Notes under the pieces: model-generated | Told to the model about the DNA's origin: nothing | Databases searched by the model: none | What the model saw: the letters and a program-made list of their open reading frames with translations, nothing else | From: Klebsiella pneumoniae | Lineage (GTDB): Bacteria > Pseudomonadota > Gammaproteobacteria > Ga0077536 | DNA: 34,730 nucleotides | NCBI GenBank assembly: GCA_945861225.1 | Contig: CAMATU010000018.1 | Location: forward strand, 1 to 34,730 | Direction: 5' to 3' | Translations under genes and position numbers: made by a program | Shown: positions 24,596-34,585 of the stretch, in pieces | Numbering within the stretch: position 1 is the stretch's first letter | Layout: the number at the start of each line of letters is the position of its first letter

Positions 24596-25600
24596 ATGTC
24601 TGAGGTGAATAAGCTAAGTCTGCGCAGTGGGCTCTGTTTACTCGTGGCAAGTTCGTTCGCCGCGGTTCCGTGTGCCGTCTTCGGCCAATCGACCGAGCTG
24701 GCTGGGCGGGTCGCGAAACTTGAACAATCGCTCAGCAATCGTGGTCTGCTCGACCTTCTGCAGGAGGTCGAAAACCTGAAGCGTGAAGCCGCCAACCTGC
24801 GGGGCGAGCTGGAGAATCAGGCCTACGCTATTGAGCAATTGAGAAAGTCGCAGACCGCCAGCTACGTCGATCTGGATGGCCGCCTGCAGGCGCTCCAAGG
24901 GGGGGCGAGCCAGCCCGCAGGGGGTGTCGCACCGTTACCGATCTTGGAGGCTACCCCCTCGGATGCGGTGGCCGGTGCACCGGCCCCGCAAGGCAACCTA
25001 CTAGTCCAATCCGCAGGCGAGACTGGCGCGACGATTGCGAACGCAACGGTTACCCCACCGAATAGCGAGCCGCTTACAGGGCTGGTCGTTCCCCCCGTGT
25101 CGGGTGGTGACGCGCAGATAGCAGGGGTTCCCCAGCCGGGTGAGCAAGCGCCTGCTTCGGTGTCTGCGCCCGGTGAGCTTCCGCCAATGCCGGCACCTGC
25201 CACTAACGACGATGGAGGTTCAGAAACCGCTTATCGAGACGCTTTCACGCTCCTCAAGTCGGGCGAGTATGACCAGGCGATTACCGCTTTCGATGCCTTT
25301 CAGCAGCAGTACCCAACCAGCCAGTACGGCGACAATGCGCAGTTTTGGCTGGCCGAGGCGCACTATGTGAAGCGCGATTTTGCGGCTGCCTTACCGGCAT
25401 ATCAGGTGATGCTAAGCCGCTATCCAGCGAGCAAGAAGTTGTCGCACGCGATGCTGAAGATCGGTTACAGCTATTCTGAGTTGGGGCAGCCGACTGAAGC
25501 TCGCGCTGTACTCACTGAATTGCAGTCGCGCTTTCCGGGTTCCGCCGCCGCCCAGCTTGCCGGACAACGCATCGCGCAATTGTCTGCGGCTAATCAATAA
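24596..25600 (+). CDS. cpoB: Cell division coordinator CpoB (YbgF)
   Basis: Periplasmic TolA partner that ties peptidoglycan synthesis to outer-membrane constriction. The 334-residue protein has a signal peptide (to about VFGQ), a trimeric coiled coil (about 32-95), a long Pro/Ala/Gly linker (100-205) that is longer than in E. coli, and C-terminal TPR repeats (about 210-330) with YRDAFTLLKSGEYDQAI. The ATG at 24596 is chosen because GAGGAG lies 7 nt upstream; 24566 is in frame but lacks a site. Confidence 0.93.
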   Translation: MSEVNKLSLRSGLCLLVASSFAAVPCAVFGQSTELAGRVAKLEQSLSNRGLLDLLQEVENLKREAANLRGELENQAYAIEQLRKSQTASYVDLDGRLQALQGGASQPAGGVAPLPILEATPSDAVAGAPAPQGNLLVQSAGETGATIANATVTPPNSEPLTGLVVPPVSGGDAQIAGVPQPGEQAPASVSAPGELPPMPAPATNDDGGSETAYRDAFTLLKSGEYDQAITAFDAFQQQYPTSQYGDNAQFWLAEAHYVKRDFAAALPAYQVMLSRYPASKKLSHAMLKIGYSYSELGQPTEARAVLTELQSRFPGSAAAQLAGQRIAQLSAANQ

Positions 25601-25631
25601 AAACGACTAATCAGCAGGTCCGAGCGACGCC

Positions 25632-26327
25632 ATGCTGCACCCCGCACGTGCTGTCATCCTGCTTTCCGGTGGGCTTGATTCGGCGACCGTTCTAGCGCTC
25701 GCGCGGCAAGCAGGGCGCAGTTGCTACGCCCTGAGTGTGGATTATGGGCAGCGCCATCGTGCGGAGTTGGCGGCGGCGCGCGCTGTCGCGCAGCGGCTGG
25801 GGGCGCTGGAACACCGCGTGGTCACCCTCGATTACGGCCAATTTGGTGGCTCGGCACTTACCGATCTGCGCACCGCAGTGCCGGAGCAACGCGCGACTTC
25901 TATCCCTGTGACCTATGTTCCCGCCCGCAATACCGTGATGCTCGCAATTGCGCTGGGTTGGGCGGAAGTACTTGGCGCTGCGGAGATTCATCTCGGGGTG
26001 AACGCGGTCGATTATTCAGGCTATCCGGATTGCCGACCCGAATTTATCGAAGCCTTTGCAGCGCTCGCCCGCCTCGCGACCAAAGCGGGGGTGGAAGGTC
26101 ACCCCATGCGGATTGAGGCGCCTTTGTTAGCGCTATCCAAGGCGGACATCATCTGTCGCGGTCTCGAACTCGGCCTCGATTACCGGGAAACTGTGTCTTG
26201 TTACCAGGCTAACGACCAAGGGGAAGCCTGTGGCCGGTGCGATGCTTGCCACCTTCGGCGTGAAGGGTTTCGCGCTGCAGGTGTGCCCGACATGACTCGC
26301 TATCAAGGCGTCATCGCCAAGGAATAG
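25632..26327 (+). CDS. queC: 7-cyano-7-deazaguanine synthase QueC
   Basis: Converts 7-carboxy-7-deazaguanine to preQ0 with ATP and ammonia in queuosine synthesis. The 231-residue protein has the PP-loop SGGLDS (12-17), the segment [18 protein letters not shown], and zinc ligands C190, C200, C203 and C206. The neighbour queE, often found between cpoB and queC, is absent here. The 3' end overlaps the convergent transglycosylase gene by 25 nt. Confidence 0.96.
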   Translation: MLHPARAVILLSGGLDSATVLALARQAGRSCYALSVDYGQRHRAELAAARAVAQRLGALEHRVVTLDYGQFGGSALTDLRTAVPEQRATSIPVTYVPARNTVMLAIALGWAEVLGAAEIHLGVNAVDYSGYPDCRPEFIEAFAALARLATKAGVEGHPMRIEAPLLALSKADIICRGLELGLDYRETVSCYQANDQGEACGRCDACHLRREGFRAAGVPDMTRYQGVIAKE

Positions 26328-28447
26328 GCGCTCAGATCTGCCGCCCGACTCGACAGCGTCAAATCCCCGGTCAAGCGGCGCGGTGTAGCGTCGCCCAGTT
26401 GCAGGTAAGTGCCATACAGGGATTGGATCTGGCGCACATAGATGATGGCCTGGCCGTAACCACGCGCGCGTTTGGTGCCATTAGTCGGGCGCGCGAGTTT
26501 AAACATCGCACTTTCGACATTGCCGAACCACTTATTCGGATCCAGCCGCAGTTTTTCGGCCAATCGCCGCGCGCGTTCGACCCGTTCGAAGCCCGCGTTG
26601 TAGGCCGCGAGTGCAAACCATGTACGTTCACCAGCCGGGATTTCTTGCTGAAATTCGTTGCGCAACTCGTAGAGATATCTAACGCCGGCATGAATTGAGG
26701 TTTCGGGTTCGAGGATATTCCGAAAGCCGAGCGATTTTGCAGTCGCGGGCAGCATCTGCATGAGTCCAGTCGCACCACCGCTGGACACTGCGCGCGGGTC
26801 GAAGCGGCTTTCTTGATAGACCTGTGCCGCGATCAGGCGCCAGTCGAAATCATAGCGCTCGGCGTACGTCCGCATCAGGCTGTCAAACGGCGAAATCGCA
26901 CGCCCTTTGTTTGTCGCTAATTCGGCATTCGGTTCGGCTGCAAAATACCGCGCGACCAAAGTGGCATCGAGCCCTTGTTGATGACTGTTCACCAGAAAGG
27001 AATTGATGGCGTTGAGCAGCTTCGGATCGCCACCGCGCAGCAACCAGCGGTAATCGAATTGGTCAGGGAGACTCACCCCCGCCCGCAGCGCCGGATTGGA
27101 GGCCACGATCCGGTCGGCCGTTTCACCGTCTACCACCAGCGCATCGACATCCCGTTTGGCTACCCGCTCGAGAAGCGTTACTGCGGGGAGTTCGCTCGCG
27201 ACAGGCACCACCTTTAATCCTGTCGCTGGCGCGGTGCTCTGCGCGGCCCGAAATTCCGGCGAGTGGTCATACGCCAGCACCAATTTGTTGCGCAGGACGG
27301 TGGCGTCCATGAGCGGTGAACGACGGCTGGTGAGTAAGGTGTAGGCGGAGTGATGGTAACTACGAGAAAAGCTAACGCTGGGATCGCCGCGGACGAGGTT
27401 GGCGTCGATGCGCGTAGAGACGATGTCCGCGGCGCCGGTTTTTAGCCATTCAAGCATTTGGTGGTCGGAGTTGGTGACCAGCACCTGCAATTTGAGGCCC
27501 AGCGTTTGTGCAAAAGCGGTCATGAGTTCGTATTCGTAACCCGCGGGGCCACCGTGCGTAACGAAGTAATTCTGCGGATCAACGCGCGTCACTACCCTCA
27601 ATACGCCCCGTCTTTGGATCGCAGCAAAGTCTCGCGGCGCCAAGGCAGGTTCGAAGTTGGCGGTATGGTAGCGCGCGATAAAGCGATTGAGATTCCGGAG
27701 CAGAATGCGGCGGTCGCTGCGGAGGAACCAGCCGAAGGGTTGATCGTCAGTGAGATCGAACAGGCGTTTAAGTCGGGGATAAGCCTCTAGGTCATCGTCG
27801 CCAAGCGCGATAGGCAATACCGTTGCATCGTAGACGCCGTCAGCCACCAGTCGTAATGCGGAAGCCCGGTCGAGATCACTGGGCAGGGCATCAAGCCTTA
27901 GGTTGGGCACTACTCGCTGCAATTTCTCAAAATAAGACCACAGGGGCGAGGAAAGTCGAATCGCCAAGCGCATCCCGGATAAACCGAGTGGATCTCGCGC
28001 TTTGGCACCAGCGCGCCCGATTAGTTGATAACGCTGGGTGGTAAGTGGGTGTGTGTTCGCGAGCGCAGGTTGCCCCATTAACTCTGGCGGCATCGCGCCG
28101 ATAGCGATATCGGCATCACCATGCAGCAGACGTTCGTAGAGTTCCTTCGGCCGGAAGACCGGGAGCCAATCCAACGTGACGTGATGTTGCTTGGCATAGT
28201 CGGCAAGGATTGCGAATTCAAGCGCATCTCGTCGATGCGCTTGATTGGCGTGTTCGCCTAGAACGAGCACGCGCAGGTGTGGCGTGCGTGCGTGTGTTGT
28301 CGCGTCAAGTCCGGTACCGACTTCCAAGCCAAGTGCGTTGTGCGGAAGGCGCGCCGCTGACGCGTGCAGGATCACCGCGCAATTCAGCGCGACGAACAGG
28401 GCCGCGCGCCACCCGAAAGTGGCGCGGTTGGAAGGAACAGGAAACAT
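26303..28447 (-). CDS. MltF-like membrane-bound lytic transglycosylase with two sensor modules
   Basis: Cleaves peptidoglycan glycan strands in the periplasm. The 714-residue protein has a signal peptide (12-32) and two solute-binding type-3 modules (about 57-262 and 278-503). A C-terminal SLT lysozyme-like domain (about 523-660) contains [22 protein letters not shown] with catalytic E546 and the AAYNAGF motif. E. coli MltF is about 520 residues with one such module, so this version carries an extra N-terminal copy; the first copy looks more diverged. The gene runs against queC and overlaps its end by 25 nt. Ligands of the modules are unknown. Confidence 0.88.
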   Translation of the reverse strand: MFPVPSNRATFGWRAALFVALNCAVILHASAARLPHNALGLEVGTGLDATTHARTPHLRVLVLGEHANQAHRRDALEFAILADYAKQHHVTLDWLPVFRPKELYERLLHGDADIAIGAMPPELMGQPALANTHPLTTQRYQLIGRAGAKARDPLGLSGMRLAIRLSSPLWSYFEKLQRVVPNLRLDALPSDLDRASALRLVADGVYDATVLPIALGDDDLEAYPRLKRLFDLTDDQPFGWFLRSDRRILLRNLNRFIARYHTANFEPALAPRDFAAIQRRGVLRVVTRVDPQNYFVTHGGPAGYEYELMTAFAQTLGLKLQVLVTNSDHQMLEWLKTGAADIVSTRIDANLVRGDPSVSFSRSYHHSAYTLLTSRRSPLMDATVLRNKLVLAYDHSPEFRAAQSTAPATGLKVVPVASELPAVTLLERVAKRDVDALVVDGETADRIVASNPALRAGVSLPDQFDYRWLLRGGDPKLLNAINSFLVNSHQQGLDATLVARYFAAEPNAELATNKGRAISPFDSLMRTYAERYDFDWRLIAAQVYQESRFDPRAVSSGGATGLMQMLPATAKSLGFRNILEPETSIHAGVRYLYELRNEFQQEIPAGERTWFALAAYNAGFERVERARRLAEKLRLDPNKWFGNVESAMFKLARPTNGTKRARGYGQAIIYVRQIQSLYGTYLQLGDATPRRLTGDLTLSSRAADLSAYSLAMTP

Positions 28448-28650
28448 CCCAGCGCAAAGCCTTTGGTCTTTTTAGATTCGGTTTTATTGTGAGCGAGTTG
28501 GCGTATTGAACCCGCGATTTCCGCCGCCAGCAACCGCCGCCCGTCGATTTGGGGCTGGTCGAAGTAGTAGTACTGCTATAAATCAAATAATTACCTGTAA
28601 ATTCTAATCTATTTAATTGAATAAACATATTAATTATTTGTTTATAAAGA
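28448..28650. other. AT-rich intergenic gap between the transglycosylase and nucleotidyltransferase genes
   Basis: The stretch from about 28565 to 28650 is very AT-rich compared with the rest of the window. ATAAACA (28621-28627) and TGTTTAT (28639-28645) form a weak stem just after the nucleotidyltransferase stop, possibly part of its terminator. The same patch could act as an upstream promoter element for the leftward transglycosylase gene. I see no gene in it. Confidence 0.4.
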
Positions 28651-29373
28651 CTATATGGTTTTCAACAATTGACTGGTATTACTCAGCCGGGCGGCCGCGA
28701 GCCGTGTGGCAGTGCCAATATCAAACCATCGACCGCGAAATAGCTGGCCGCTCACCAGGCCGTCGGCAGCGCCTTGGCGCAGCAAGGGCGCGAGTGGGAA
28801 GCGTGCGACGGTGGGCGTTAGTTCAAAAAACTTCGGGTCATAGAAAGCGATCCCACTGAAGGTGTAGCGGGGTGCCGATTCGTTCGTGACCTGTTCGCCA
28901 CAGAGTGCGAAATCACCTTGCGGGTGATGTGGTGGATTTTCTACCAACACCAGGTGCGCCAGGCTCGTTGCGCAATAGCGCAGGTTGGCGAACTCAAAGT
29001 CACAAAAGATATCTGCATTTATCACGATAAATGGCTGGGCTCTGAGCAGTGGTAGCGCGGATTTGATGCCCCCGCCAGTTTCGAGTGCCCCTGGCGGTTC
29101 GTGCGAGAAACTGATCTGGAGGTTGTAGCGCGCGCCGTCCCCGACATGCGTTTCGATCAGCGCCCCAAGATGCGCGATATTGATCACGCAGTGGGTAATG
29201 CCCGCACTCCGCAGACGGAATAAGTGATGGTCGAGCAAGCATTGGCCGCCCACACTGACCAAGGGTTTAGGTAGGTGGTCGGTGAGAGGACGCAGACGTT
29301 CACCGCGTCCGGCGGCGAGCACAATGGCCTGCGTTGGCAATCCGGGTAAGGGCATACATGATCTCGCAGGCAT
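28651..29373 (-). CDS. murU: MurNAc-1-phosphate uridylyltransferase-like nucleotidyltransferase
   Basis: This 240-residue sugar-1-phosphate nucleotidyltransferase has the opening AIVLAAGRGERLRPLTDHLPKPL, the metal-binding INADIFCDF and the closing RGRWFDIGTATRL. Length and motifs fit MurU, which makes UDP-MurNAc in cell-wall recycling. The kinase gene amgK, often adjacent to murU, is not next to it, so other hexose-1-phosphate substrates are possible. ATG 29373 and ATG 29355 are both plausible starts. It is divergent from kdsD, 161 nt away. Confidence 0.8.
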   Translation of the reverse strand: MPARSCMPLPGLPTQAIVLAAGRGERLRPLTDHLPKPLVSVGGQCLLDHHLFRLRSAGITHCVINIAHLGALIETHVGDGARYNLQISFSHEPPGALETGGGIKSALPLLRAQPFIVINADIFCDFEFANLRYCATSLAHLVLVENPPHHPQGDFALCGEQVTNESAPRYTFSGIAFYDPKFFELTPTVARFPLAPLLRQGAADGLVSGQLFRGRWFDIGTATRLAAARLSNTSQLLKTI

Positions 29374-29534
29374 TACGGACTGCCTAACTCCGGGAACTAG
29401 AAAACAGAGGACGACAAAACACAGGCGGCCACGCCGTGCTCATGGCACACTGTCGGCTCAACTGATGAGCGTCGAGAGTCTAATGGAATCCGCGATCCGC
29501 ATGGAGGCTTACTGCCCCCCTCCGCCTGAACTCA

Positions 29535-30575
29535 ATGACCGAAAATCCCCCGATGTCCCGCCACGCGTCTGCGCTTGAAGAACGGGCCACGGAGCATCCG
29601 CAAGTGGACGTGCCGCGCCTGCTTGAGTTGGCCAAGGCCGTGCTCGCCATTGAAGCGCAGTCTATCCAAGACCTCATTCCCAGGGTCGACGCGGAATTTG
29701 TCGCAGCAGCGCGCCATATCCTGGCCTGTCGCGGGCGGATAGTCGTCCTCGGCATGGGCAAGTCGGGGCATATTGCGCACAAGATTGCGGCCACCTTGGC
29801 GAGTACCGGCACGCCCGCGTTTTTTGTCCATCCAGGCGAAGCGAGCCACGGTGATATGGGGATGATCACGCGCAATGATGTCGTTTTAGCGCTCTCTAAT
29901 TCTGGCGAAACCGACGAGCTTGTGGTGTTGATTCCGCTGCTCAAACGTCTAGCGGTGCCGTTGCTCGCGATGACCGGCAACCCGCATTCAACTTTGGCCG
30001 AGTCAGCCACTGTCCATATCCACATTGCGGTTGCCCAGGAAGCTTGCCCACTCGGGCTCGCTCCAACTTCCAGCACCACGGCGGCACTTGCCATGGGTGA
30101 CGCTCTGGCTATCGCGCTCCTTGAGACCCGGGGCTTTACTCAGGAGGATTTTGCACGCTCCCATCCCGGCGGCTCGCTCGGCCGGCGACTCCTACTAAAA
30201 GTACGTGACTTAATGCATACCGGGAGCGGGATCCCCATGGTGCCTCCCACGACTCGTTTGGTGGACGCGCTGCTTGAAATGACGCGCAAGGGGCTTGGCT
30301 TAACGGCAGTCGTGGGCCCCGATCAGCGGGTACTTGGGATTTTCACCGATGGCGATCTCCGACGCGCGATCGATCGTGGCCTGGATGTGCGCAGCCTGCG
30401 GGTGGCAGAAGTGATGACAGTCGACTGCCAGACCATTAATCCCGATCTCCTGGCGGCCGAGGCGCTCGGCGTGATGCAAGAAAGAAAGATCAATGCATTG
30501 CTGGTGGTCGATGAGCAGTGCGTGTTGTGTGGCGCCATTAACATGCATGATCTGCTTAAGGCGCGTGTCCTATGA
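29535..30575 (+). CDS. kdsD: Arabinose-5-phosphate isomerase KdsD
   Basis: Interconverts ribulose-5-phosphate and arabinose-5-phosphate, the first step of Kdo synthesis. The 346-residue protein has an SIS domain (about 45-195; GMGKSGHIAHKIAATLASTG, FVHPGEASHGDMGMI, SNSGETDE) and two CBS domains (about 222-346; IFTDGDLRRAI). No good Shine-Dalgarno is seen close to ATG 29535. The stop overlaps the kdsC start as ATGA. Confidence 0.95.
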   Translation: MTENPPMSRHASALEERATEHPQVDVPRLLELAKAVLAIEAQSIQDLIPRVDAEFVAAARHILACRGRIVVLGMGKSGHIAHKIAATLASTGTPAFFVHPGEASHGDMGMITRNDVVLALSNSGETDELVVLIPLLKRLAVPLLAMTGNPHSTLAESATVHIHIAVAQEACPLGLAPTSSTTAALAMGDALAIALLETRGFTQEDFARSHPGGSLGRRLLLKVRDLMHTGSGIPMVPPTTRLVDALLEMTRKGLGLTAVVGPDQRVLGIFTDGDLRRAIDRGLDVRSLRVAEVMTVDCQTINPDLLAAEALGVMQERKINALLVVDEQCVLCGAINMHDLLKARVL

Positions 30576-31135
30576 CGGCAATTTTAAGTCGCGATCTCGA
30601 GCTGGTCGCACGCGGGATTCAGCTCGCGGTGTTCGATGTGGATGGTGTCCTGACTGATGGCCGCATTGTCCTCGGCCCCGCAGGTGAGGAATACAAGCAG
30701 TTCCATGTGCGGGACGGTCATGGCCTGGTGATGCTGCGGGAGGCGGGGGTTTCGCTTGGCATAATCAGTGGGCGCGAGTCACCGGCAGTTTCCCACCGCA
30801 TGAAAGAATTAGGCGTGCGCTATATCTTTCAGGGGCGCCGCGACAAACTTGCAGCGCTGGCAGAGCTTTGTCGTGCCAGTGGCGTTGAACCTGCGCACAT
30901 TTGTTATGTTGGCGATGATCTGCCCGATATTCCCGTGTTGCGGGTGGTGGGGTTGCCGATCGCGGTGGCGGACGCGCATCCGGCGGTAATCGCCGTCGCG
31001 CGGTACTGTACGCGGGCCCTCGGGGGATGGGGCGCCGCGCGCGAAGTCGCCGAACTCATCATGGTGGCGCAAGGAAAGCTGGCGGACGCTGGTCTGGAAT
31101 CGGCCGACCTCACGCCTGCTTGCAAGCCGCGATGA
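30572..31135 (+). CDS. kdsC: 3-deoxy-manno-octulosonate-8-phosphatase KdsC
   Basis: HAD-family phosphatase that frees Kdo from Kdo-8-phosphate. The 187-residue protein has the nucleophile motif FDVDGVLTDG with D22 and D24, then SGRESPAV and the metal-binding YVGDDLPDIPV. It lacks a cap domain, as is usual for this tetrameric enzyme. It is coupled at both ends by 4-nt ATGA overlaps with kdsD and lptC. Confidence 0.96.
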   Translation: MTAILSRDLELVARGIQLAVFDVDGVLTDGRIVLGPAGEEYKQFHVRDGHGLVMLREAGVSLGIISGRESPAVSHRMKELGVRYIFQGRRDKLAALAELCRASGVEPAHICYVGDDLPDIPVLRVVGLPIAVADAHPAVIAVARYCTRALGGWGAAREVAELIMVAQGKLADAGLESADLTPACKPR

Positions 31136-31701
31136 GCCGGTCCTGGCTATCCGCGTTAGGCACAGCATTACTGGGCGCACTCACTTTCTGGGTCTGGCAA
31201 CAAATTGATGATGATCGCGCCGGTACGCAGGCACGCACCGGCCATGACCCGGATTACTATCTGGTCGAAATGATTCGGCGCACGATGAATCGCGAAGGTG
31301 GTCTGCAAAACGTACTGAGCGCCGAACAGGTTTTCCATTATCCGGACGACGACACCACCGAACTGGCTCACCCTCATATGGAGATCTACAATGGCGGCGA
31401 GAATCCGTGGCAGGTGGTCGCCGAACACGGACTGGTGAAGGCCGGGAGCGAAGTTATCTTCCTGCAGGGGCAGGTAGAAATCTGGCGGGTGGATAAGCAG
31501 GGTCAACGTGAATTTGAGATTCTCACCTCGGAACTTCGCGTGTTCCCGCGGGTGCAGTACGCAGAAACCGATAACGCCGCAACCATCAAGGGCCCCTCCA
31601 CGGTGACGAAAACCCGCGGGTTCAGGGCGAATTTTGAGCACAACCGTCTTGAACTTTTGGAACGAGTTAGAACCCGCCATGAAAAGCCTCCTGCCACCTA
31701 G
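31132..31701 (+). CDS. lptC: LPS export ABC transporter protein LptC
   Basis: Bitopic inner-membrane protein that passes LPS from LptBFG to LptA. The 189-residue protein has one N-terminal helix (about 5-22) and a periplasmic beta-jellyroll (about 40-180) with DYYLVEMIRRTMNREG. The start at 31132 overlaps the kdsC stop as ATGA; an open frame reaching back to 31027 inside kdsC is not used. Sequence conservation in this family is low, so the call relies also on position. Confidence 0.9.
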   Translation: MSRSWLSALGTALLGALTFWVWQQIDDDRAGTQARTGHDPDYYLVEMIRRTMNREGGLQNVLSAEQVFHYPDDDTTELAHPHMEIYNGGENPWQVVAEHGLVKAGSEVIFLQGQVEIWRVDKQGQREFEILTSELRVFPRVQYAETDNAATIKGPSTVTKTRGFRANFEHNRLELLERVRTRHEKPPAT

Positions 31702-32215
31702 TCTCGGTGTGCTCCTGCTGACCTACGCGGGTTTTGCCGCCGCACTGGCGACCGATGTGGAGCAGCCGATAGAAATCGAGGCTGATTTTGCCGAGCTCGA
31801 CGACGCCGCTGGGCGCACTACTTACACCGGCAATGTGGTGGTTGTACAAGGCTCGATGCGGATGACCGGCGATAAGCTGGTCGCCAATTTCGATGAGAAT
31901 CGCGCGCTACTCGATGTCTATCTTGATGGCCAGCCGGCGTATTTCAAACAAACGCCAGATGGCGGCAAACAAGATATCGAAGGCGAAGGCTTGCAGATTG
32001 AATACCATCAAACGAAAAGCCTGTTGTACCTCATTGATCAGGCGCGCCTGACCCAGGGCGACCGCGTGTTCGAAGGTTACCGCATCAACTACGATACCAA
32101 GCGCAGCATTATCACTGGCCGCGGCAGCGCGGGAGCGGCGGTGGGCACCGCACCGGCGCAGAAATCGGGCCGCGTGAAAGTTATTATTCCGCCCAAGAAA
32201 AAGACCGCCGAATGA
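31679..32215 (+). CDS. lptA: Lipopolysaccharide transport periplasmic protein LptA
   Basis: Forms the periplasmic bridge that carries LPS to LptD. The 178-residue protein has a signal peptide (to about AALA) and a beta-jellyroll with [33 protein letters not shown] and a basic tail PPKKK. The start at ATG 31679 puts the signal peptide at the N-terminus and overlaps lptC by 23 nt; the longer frame from 31634 would bury it. Confidence 0.92.
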   Translation: MKSLLPPSLGVLLLTYAGFAAALATDVEQPIEIEADFAELDDAAGRTTYTGNVVVVQGSMRMTGDKLVANFDENRALLDVYLDGQPAYFKQTPDGGKQDIEGEGLQIEYHQTKSLLYLIDQARLTQGDRVFEGYRINYDTKRSIITGRGSAGAAVGTAPAQKSGRVKVIIPPKKKTAE

Positions 32216-32228
32216 TGGCGCGCTGTTC

Positions 32229-32954
32229 ATGACTGTGCTTGCCGTACGTCATCTGGCGAAAACCTATAAATCCCGACAGGTGGTTAAGGATGTCAGCCTG
32301 ACAGTCAACAGTGGCGAAGTGATCGGGCTACTCGGCCCTAACGGCGCCGGGAAAACTACCAGCTTTTATATGATCGTAGGCTTGGTCGCAGGCGAAGGTG
32401 GGACGATCCATTTGGACGAGGAAGATCTGTCCTCGCTACCGATGGATCTCCGGGCACGTAAAGGGCTGGGCTACCTGCCGCAGGAAGCCTCAGTATTTCG
32501 CAAGCTCACGGTTGAAGAGAATATTGCGGCCGTACTTGAAATCGTACCTGAGCTCACGCTTGAGCAGCGCAGTCGCCGCCTGGAAGGGCTGCTCCGGGAA
32601 TTTCACATTGGGCATCTCAAAAAAAACCTGGGGATGTCGTTATCTGGCGGCGAACGCCGCCGGGTGGAAATCGCCCGTGCGCTTGCTACCCAACCACGGT
32701 TTATTTTGCTGGATGAACCGTTCGCGGGGGTTGATCCCATTTCGGTGGGGGATATTCGGCGGATCATCTTGCACTTGAGTCGCTTAGGCATAGGGGTCTT
32801 GATTACCGATCACAATGTGCGTGAGACCTTAGGAATTTGCGACCGCGCCTATATCGTCAGTGACGGCCGCATTATTGCCGAAGGGACGGCGGCGCAAATT
32901 CTGGAGGACGAACACGTGCGAGAAGTTTATCTCGGCGAGGATTTCACCCTTTAG
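32229..32954 (+). CDS. lptB: LPS export ABC transporter ATPase LptB
   Basis: Cytoplasmic ATPase of the LptBFG complex. The 241-residue protein has Walker [10 protein letters not shown] (36-44), signature LSGGERRR, Walker [13 protein letters not shown] and the switch histidine in ITDHNV. The Q-loop reads [18 protein letters not shown], typical of LptB. It follows lptA by 13 nt. The partners lptF and lptG are not in this window, as is usual. Confidence 0.97.
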   Translation: MTVLAVRHLAKTYKSRQVVKDVSLTVNSGEVIGLLGPNGAGKTTSFYMIVGLVAGEGGTIHLDEEDLSSLPMDLRARKGLGYLPQEASVFRKLTVEENIAAVLEIVPELTLEQRSRRLEGLLREFHIGHLKKNLGMSLSGGERRRVEIARALATQPRFILLDEPFAGVDPISVGDIRRIILHLSRLGIGVLITDHNVRETLGICDRAYIVSDGRIIAEGTAAQILEDEHVREVYLGEDFTL

Positions 32955-33067
32955 CATTCTTGAATTGCGACCTTGCTGGCAAAGTTTTGTGAGGAAGGGG
33001 GTTGGGTCACGCCAGATTGCGCTACACTCTTTCCATGCAAGATATGTTCCGAACGCAGCCCTAGGCG

Positions 33068-34585
33068 ATGAAGCAGTCCCTTCAACTCAGGCTTGGCCAG
33101 CAGCTGACTATGACGCCTCAGCTGCAGCAGGCGATCCGACTACTGCAATTGTCATCGATGGAGCTCAGCCTGGAAGTACAGCAGGCACTCGACTCCAACA
33201 TGATGCTGGAACTAGAAGACGAGGGGGATTTGCCCGACCTCGGCTTGGACGGCATGGCGCCTCCTACTGCAACCTCATCGACTAGCGAGGAATTTGAAGG
33301 TGGCGCAGAAGAAGGCGTCAGCGAGGTCGAGGATTGGGACACCACCGCCCCCTCGACGAGTGACGATATTCCGCAAGATCTGCCCATCGACACCGACTGG
33401 GAAGACGTCTTCGATAGCACCTTGCCGCAAGGCGCGCCGCTCGGGCCTCATGAGGATGGTGGGGATCGCGAAAACCAAACCGGCAGTACCGAATCTTTGC
33501 GCGAGCATTTACTTTGGCAACTTAATCTGCTCCCCCTGAGTGCCCTCGATCGACGCATCGGCGTCGCCATCATCGATGCAATCAACGACGACGGTTACCT
33601 CGAAGCCAGCGTGGAGGAGCTGCAGGAAATCGCCAGCGTTGATGGCGCAGACGAGCCGCTCCTGGTCGAAGAAGTCCTAGTGGTGCTAAAACAGATCCAA
33701 ATGATGGAGCCAGCCGGGGTTGGCGGGCGCGATTTGCGCGAGAGCTTATTAATTCAGCTCAAGCAGTTGCCGGCAAATACCCCGTGGTGCGAGATAGCGT
33801 CGCGACTCTGTGAACACTACCTCGACCTGCTCGCTAATCGCGACTACGCCCAGCTGATGCGCCGCTTGAAATTGACTCAGGATGAGCTGCGCGCAGTGAT
33901 TTCCTTAGTCCAATCGCTGTCCCCGCGCCCCGGTGCCGCCTATGCCGTGACGACCACCGAATATCTAGTGCCGGATGTTTTCGTACGCAAAATAAAGGGC
34001 CGCTGGAAAGTGGAACTCAATGTGGAGGCGATCCCGCAATTGCGGATAAACCCCTACTACGCAAGCATGATCCGACGCGCGGAAAATAACCAGGACAACA
34101 ACTCGCTGCGCACGCATTTACAAGAAGCTAAGTGGTTCATCAAAAGCCTCCAAAGCCGCAGCGAAACCCTTTTGCGGGTGTCGAATGCGATCGTTGAGCG
34201 ACAAAGGGGATTTCTTGAGCACGGGGAAGAAGCCATGCGGCCGCTGGTGTTGCATGACATCGCGGAGACACTGGGCATGCACGAATCCACGATTTCGCGC
34301 GTGACTACCCGCAAATACATGTATACCCCACGCGGCACTTTCGAACTCAAGTACTTTTTCTCAAGCCACGTTGGTACCTCGATTGGCGGCGAAGCGTCCT
34401 CGACCGCTATCCGCGCCGTGATCCGTAAACTGATTGTGGCGGAAATCGCTGATAAGCCCTTGAGCGACAGTAAAATCGCCGCCATATTACTGAAACAAGG
34501 GATCAACGTTGCCCGACGTACGGTCGCTAAGTATCGCGAAGGAATGCACATTCCGCCTTCGAATGAACGTAAGAAGCTTGCCTAG
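33068..34585 (+). CDS. rpoN: RNA polymerase sigma-54 factor RpoN
   Basis: Directs transcription from -24/-12 promoters with enhancer-binding activators. The 505-residue protein has Gln/Leu-rich region I (1-50, [20 protein letters not shown]), an acidic region II (about 50-140), the core-binding and helix-turn-helix parts ([20 protein letters not shown]), and the RpoN box [10 protein letters not shown] at 482-491. It follows lptB by 113 nt; TACACT at 33023-33028 may be a -10 box. The genes hpf and ptsN, which often follow, lie outside the window if present. Confidence 0.97.
   Translation: MKQSLQLRLGQQLTMTPQLQQAIRLLQLSSMELSLEVQQALDSNMMLELEDEGDLPDLGLDGMAPPTATSSTSEEFEGGAEEGVSEVEDWDTTAPSTSDDIPQDLPIDTDWEDVFDSTLPQGAPLGPHEDGGDRENQTGSTESLREHLLWQLNLLPLSALDRRIGVAIIDAINDDGYLEASVEELQEIASVDGADEPLLVEEVLVVLKQIQMMEPAGVGGRDLRESLLIQLKQLPANTPWCEIASRLCEHYLDLLANRDYAQLMRRLKLTQDELRAVISLVQSLSPRPGAAYAVTTTEYLVPDVFVRKIKGRWKVELNVEAIPQLRINPYYASMIRRAENNQDNNSLRTHLQEAKWFIKSLQSRSETLLRVSNAIVERQRGFLEHGEEAMRPLVLHDIAETLGMHESTISRVTTRKYMYTPRGTFELKYFFSSHVGTSIGGEASSTAIRAVIRKLIVAEIADKPLSDSKIAAILLKQGINVARRTVAKYREGMHIPPSNERKKLA

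Noticed and set aside
28305..28628. Minus-strand open frame of 107 codons overlapping the transglycosylase start
   Set aside because: Different frame from the signal peptide of the real gene, low-complexity Arg/Ser content and no family features.
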